Assembly: GCA_015499985.1 (NCBI GenBank)
Contig: JAAAUF010000278.1
Coordinates: 3,787 to 42,731, forward strand
DNA: 38,945 nucleotides
Source of the DNA: Haplosporangium gracile
Lineage: Eukaryota; Mortierellomycota; Mortierellomycetes; Mortierellales; Mortierellaceae
Direction: 5' to 3'
The notes under the pieces are model-generated. The model was given only the letters and a program-made list of their open reading frames with translations, was not told where the DNA came from and made no database searches. A program made the translations under genes and the position numbers. How positions within the stretch are numbered: position 1 is the stretch's first letter; every line of letters starts with the position of its first letter. Below are positions 34,570 to 38,945 of the stretch, one piece after another.

Positions 34570-37500
34570 TTATGAGCGCATGCGAATGCTATATCGGATC
34601 TTACTCATCATCCGTTCAGTCTCATCCATCTGTTCCTCGAGCATTTCGGCCTTGCGGCGCATCATGGGCCCGCCTCCAGAGATTGGGATCTTACTCAGGT
34701 CCGCCTGCAACCGCTCCTTTTCTTTCATCAGCCCATGCAACTGCGCCGTCAACTCATCCACCGTCTAATAAGACGCGTTTATGAAAAAGAAAAATAGAAA
34801 AAAAAAAAGGATAGAAGCGTGTTAATAATGTTGTCCAGCATGTAGGATCACAATAGTCGTATGAAAACGGGGAGCTGAATATGATATATTACCTGGAAAG
34901 GACCAGGAGCGGGGGCAGCCGTTACAGAAGAAGCAGACCCGAAGAATATATCACCGTGCATCGAGTGGCGGTTGATACCATTGACAGATCCCGAACTACC
35001 ACGATGGATCATCCTAGGCTTGACTTCAACCTCGCCAATAGCGGCCGAAGCCATTCCACCCATAGGTGGTAGTTGCGCACCGGGCGGCAACGCAGCAGCT
35101 GCGCTATTGCTCATGTTGATCTGATTCGACAACATCGACATCTTGATTCCCTGTCCGCCCAATGGTCCTCCAACCATAGCCGGTGGAGTTGATGTTAGAG
35201 GTGACGAAGACATTTTGTTGTCAGATCCTACTCCACCTATCGCCACACCCATGTTCAAGTTTAGACCCATATTCATAAGTCCCAATCCAGCACCAGGGAT
35301 TCCTGTCGGCACACCTACTGCCGAAGACAATGTCGTGGAAGAATCGCCCATGGTGAAAGATCCGTTGATGTCACCGTTATGATCAAGCGAGACACGTCGA
35401 CCGAATGAAGAGGCATGGTTCAATCGCTGTTCCTCCTGGTGTTGCCGTTGCCAGAGCGCTGATTGATTCTGTTCGACCTCAAGACTGACACGAAGGTTGA
35501 CAATTTCAGTTTGCTGTTGAAGGAGTTGGGTTTGCTGTAGTTGGAGCTGTTGTTGGAGCTGTTGTTGGAACTGGTGTGACTGGTACTGATGTTCCTGTAT
35601 CACCATCTCCCTACATCAATGCAAATGTATGAAATTCAGTAGTGGTTTCATCAAATTGTATTGTCTCATGCATAGGTTAAAATGGCGTCGGGTGGAAATA
35701 ACTTACAACTTTGTTTTCTGCTCTTTCTCCTGAGCGAGGGCCTTCTGTTGATCCGCAATCTCTTTCTATTACGCCAAAAAAAAAAAAAAAAACTAGACAT
35801 TATTAATGACATTTACTTTGTCCAGGATATTAAATATACATTCTATATCAGTTGCGTTGGATTCCTTACCTGCAGTCGCATGATCTCCTTCTTGTGCTGA
35901 TACTCGACCGTCTCTGCATTCTCAGTGCACTTTTCGTGATCTTTGACAACCTCCTTCAAAGAGTTATTCTCCCTCAGCTGGTTACTATCGCAAAAAAGAG
36001 TTGCAAAAAAATCGTGATACATTAGTACCTGTTTATCGACATCCACACGTTTGAGAGGAGTACAAATGAAAGAGCAAGCAAGGATACGTACGCGATGGTA
36101 TCTTGGAGTTGACTCAGCTTGACGAGAAGCTGTCCGGCATCTTCCTGCTCCCGAGCAATCTTGGCCTTCTCCTCGGCCAACTCAGTCTTGAGCTTCTCAA
36201 TCACAAGTTTCGACTCTTCAAGATCCTGAGTTGCAGAGAACAATGACTGCTGTACTTCTTGAACCTCTAGGGGCGCAGCCTGGAGCTCCAATTGCTCAAT
36301 ATCCTGTTGTGCCTGAGTCAACTTTTGTTCCAGTTCTAGTACAAATGAAATGGCCATATTTGTCGATCAATAACCATTTGCTAACCTTCATTACCAGAGC
36401 GAAAACATACATCCATAAAAAAATATCAAGTATAATCACCTTGGTTACGAGACTCAAGTTGGACTAGTTGCTCCTTCTGGTTGGTAGCGGCGTCTTCCAA
36501 TGCCTTTTCCTTCTCACCACGGATAAGCTCAATATCCGCCTCCAGTTGATCCACTGTTAGCTCGTACGCGGCCAGTTTCTCCTGAGCATCCTCGTGGTCT
36601 TTCATGGCTGCTGCTGTCGACTGTTGCTCGCTCCTGAGTTCAATGACCTTTGCTTCCGCAGACTGCAACGAATCAAGAGCAGTCTCAAGGTCTCTCTCCA
36701 GATCCGAAATCTGCTTGCGCCATCCGTCCGTCGCCACACGTTCCTGTCTCAGCTCCCTGACCTCAATCTTCCACCGCTCCAACTCTTCTTCCATCTCTTT
36801 CGCAGCCCTTCCTGAGTCATTAGAGGTTGACATAGGTAGGGTCGGAAGCAGCGCTGTAGAAATCTGACTGTCGGTCGCACTTTGTCGAAGATTGTTGGGT
36901 CGCGCTACCAGGGAAGATTGCTGAAGACCCGCCAGTTTTCGAGCTGCAGAGGTTTGCTGAATCGCGCTGGGGGATCCTGGGATTCTTGTAGGCGACGGTG
37001 TGTCCTGTTCACGTGAAAGACTGCTGATTTGCTTGATATCCTGTCGTGAACTTGCCGAAGCAATTGAAAGCGACGCACGTTGCTTCAGACTTGAGGCGGA
37101 AGAAGATGAAGGCAGCTTGGAGGGGATAGAAAGACGATGCGATGATTTGGGTGGAAGTGCTACTACGTTGATGGTTGAAGAAGGCGAGTTTGGCACAGGG
37201 ATAGAGGTTGGTCGACGAAGCATTGACGCCCCGTCTGAACTTGCAGCTGCAATGCGGCTTATGGAGGATGACGACGACGACGAAGGTATTCCTGAGCCAC
37301 TTTTCACTCCCAGTGCACGAATACCAGTGCTTGTGGCCCTTGTTATGCCTCCTACTGCTCTTGGATCTGGCGACGATGATGACGAGTTGCTTAGCCTTTG
37401 AGCAAGAGCCTGGGCTTCCGAGTAGATTTGCTCCATGTCGTTAGGTTGATCGCCAGTCCTGCTCAGTCGTTTCGCTGCCAATAGTGATGCATCGGACTGA

Positions 37501-38551
37501 TGATGTCGAAGCCCGGCGGATCGAGTCGAGGCACCGTTTGAAGGGATACCATTATGGTTACCCTTGTTGCCGGAGAGAGCCCTTTGTGGCCTTGGCATTT
37601 GGGAGCCATGGACGCTGTGCATAGAAGAGGAACGGGAAACGGGAATACCGCCCTGTTGTTGCTGGCCCTTTTGTTGCCCAGCTTGCAAAGCGCCATATGT
37701 GGACCTTGGTCTAGCGGCAACCCAAAAATACAAAAAAGAGGGCAAACGGTGGCGAGACACCACACCAACGGATGTTCCATATCGACAGTTAATAAATGAA
37801 GAGTAGGTATCTCCTCAGGAGGCATAGCGAAGAAAGGGGAGAGGGGAGCTACAAAAAGAAAACAAACGGGTCATGTTGGCACTTGGCACGCATGAGATGA
37901 ATGGGATAGATATAAAGCAGCTTTTTTTTAACAGGGAACAAACACACGGACAAGGCCGAGCGGATGCATTTCATTCTCCAAGGAGAAGGAGGTGAATAAT
38001 CCCTTGGAAACCAGTCGGCTATGAATATGCAATTGGCAACTGTCCTATACCTTCGTAGCCTGGACGACTCTCGCACAGGAGTAAACTCGTCGTCGCTGTC
38101 TTTGAGCATCTTTAGAAGCTTAACCGAACCTATGTCGTCCTTTGACACTGAAGAAAAATGGCAATTGGAAAGGAATACAGGATAATTGATAAGTTTTTGC
38201 TCTCTTTGTACCTTTTCTACAGACAACTTTTTTTACAAGCTCATTTCACTTTTCTCTCGTTCATGAGTTGCTTCTTGCTTTTGTTCCATGAACAACAAAG
38301 AGCTAGTTACCATCGGTCAGAGAGCGGTCAAAGTCCGAGTCGTCCTCGAGAGAGATGGCGGCGAGCTGGTTGAGGGAGACAGGCCATCGGACCTGGCTTG
38401 CACTGGCTTTGAGCGAATTGCGGTTGAGATTGCTGTTGCTGGACTGGCGGTTGAGTGTGCTGTTGCTGGACTGGCGGTTGAGTGTGTGCTGCTGTTGGTG
38501 TTGTCCTCCTCCTCCTGCGGCGGGAGCAACGAGCTTTGTTGTTGTTCCCAT
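34570..38551 (-). CDS. Coiled-coil protein with Ser-rich N-terminus (979 aa, 8 exons), family not recognised
   Basis: Exons: 38551-38311, 38147-38051, 37710-36440, 36335-36092, 35984-35870, 35765-35707, 35610-34893, 34764-34570; frame kept throughout. N-terminus MGTTTKLVAPAAGGGG, then a duplicated LNRQSSNS unit. Acidic motif LKMLKDSDDEFTPVRESSR at about 90-110. Residues about 115-410 are Ser/Pro-rich with many basic residues, probably disordered and phosphorylated. From about 415 to 735 the sequence has strong heptad-type coiled coil (EMEEELERWKIEVRELRQER), with a Gln-rich part near 690-720. A Met/Gly-rich linker follows. The last 64 residues form two short helices around SKIPISGGGPMMRRK, a compact hairpin-like element. 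This design is common in cytoskeletal, centrosomal or septum-associated proteins, but I cannot name the family. Intron 2 is unusually long (340 bp) with donor GTATAG. Confidence 0.75.
38431..38484 (-). repeat. 27-bp tandem duplication in exon 1 of the coiled-coil gene
   Basis: Two identical 27-bp units lie back to back. On the coding strand each encodes nine residues (LNRQSSNS plus T or N), and a shorter related LNRNS follows. The unit preserves frame. Confidence 0.85.
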
Positions 38552-38945
38552 TTTGCGGTATCTTTTTTTTTTTTTTTTATTTTTTCCTTCGTTGGTTGTT
38601 GTGATCACGAGGGAATGAATGAAATGGAAGCGAGAAGAAGCCGCGGTGTGAAAGCGAGGAAGTGACGAAGAAGGGAGGAGAAATAATAATGGAGAAGTAT
38701 GTGAGAAAAGGAGAGAGGTTGTCGATCAAAACGAAGAGAAGAGAAGAGAAGAAAAGGGAAAGAACCAGGAACAAGACGAGAGACACAAGCAGTCAAAGGC
38801 TCAAAGACTTCTTCTTCCGCGTGCACTGGGCAGACAGGCAGACTGGCAGGCTACCTCCAAAGGAGACAAAAAAGACGAACGAGCCCATTCACCCACCTAT
38901 CCTCCTCATTCACCCTTATTTGCTTGTCCCATCCCGCACACACGC
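38552..38945. other. Upstream region of the coiled-coil gene to the window edge
   Basis: This is the expected leader and promoter of the minus-strand coiled-coil gene. It starts with an A-rich run on the minus strand (38563-38585 as T on plus) and a purine-rich stretch on plus (38625-38785). The frames at 38577-38826 on the minus strand are Phe/Ser/Leu-rich simple sequence. No gene seen. Confidence 0.5.

Overview
The window is nuclear DNA of a fungus. Genes carry many short introns (mostly 75-190 bp, GT-AG, donors close to GTAAGT, CTAAC/TTAACAT branch-point-like motifs). There is a GABA-B-like class C receptor, a UDP-glucose:glycoprotein glucosyltransferase (UGGT) and long glutamine/glycine/serine low-complexity stretches. 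This combination fits an early-diverging, Mortierella-like lineage (Mucoromycota/Mortierellomycota). The taxon is an inference; no marker gene is present. I found no tRNA, rRNA, transposon or CRISPR array.

Layout, left to right. (1) The first exon of a membrane-anchored protein running off the left edge (27-134, minus). (2) A gene-poor gap with a purine-rich tract (135-1352). (3) A 17-exon minus-strand gene (1353-10967) for a 2,649-residue protein with macroglobulin-like beta-sandwich segments; its middle holds RNA polymerase II CTD-like heptads, an acidic stretch and about 20 FG dipeptides. (4) Two divergent paralogues of the YqjM-type Old Yellow Enzyme family (11526-12879 minus; 14487-15840 plus), each 414 residues with one intron at the same site. 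(5) UGGT (16016-22239, minus, 16 exons, 1,551 aa, signal peptide and C-terminal KDEL), convergent with the second OYE and divergent from (6) pyridoxal kinase (22860-24402, plus, 5 exons, 362 aa). (7) A class C GPCR (25433-34215, plus, 16 exons, 2,335 aa) with a roughly 1,450-residue cytoplasmic tail. (8) A convergent gene for a 979-residue coiled-coil protein (34570-38551, minus, 8 exons).

The genes do not form one pathway. UGGT is the folding sensor of the ER calnexin cycle, pyridoxal kinase makes PLP, the OYEs are flavin ene-reductases and the GPCR is a surface receptor. All exon models were built by hand from splice motifs and frame continuity; each complete model sums to a whole number of codons without internal stops. 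The most unusual items are the CTD-like plus FG segment inside the giant protein, loss of two active-site positions in one OYE copy, a possible PH-like domain split by about 310 residues in the receptor tail, and a promoter module shared by two neighbouring genes.
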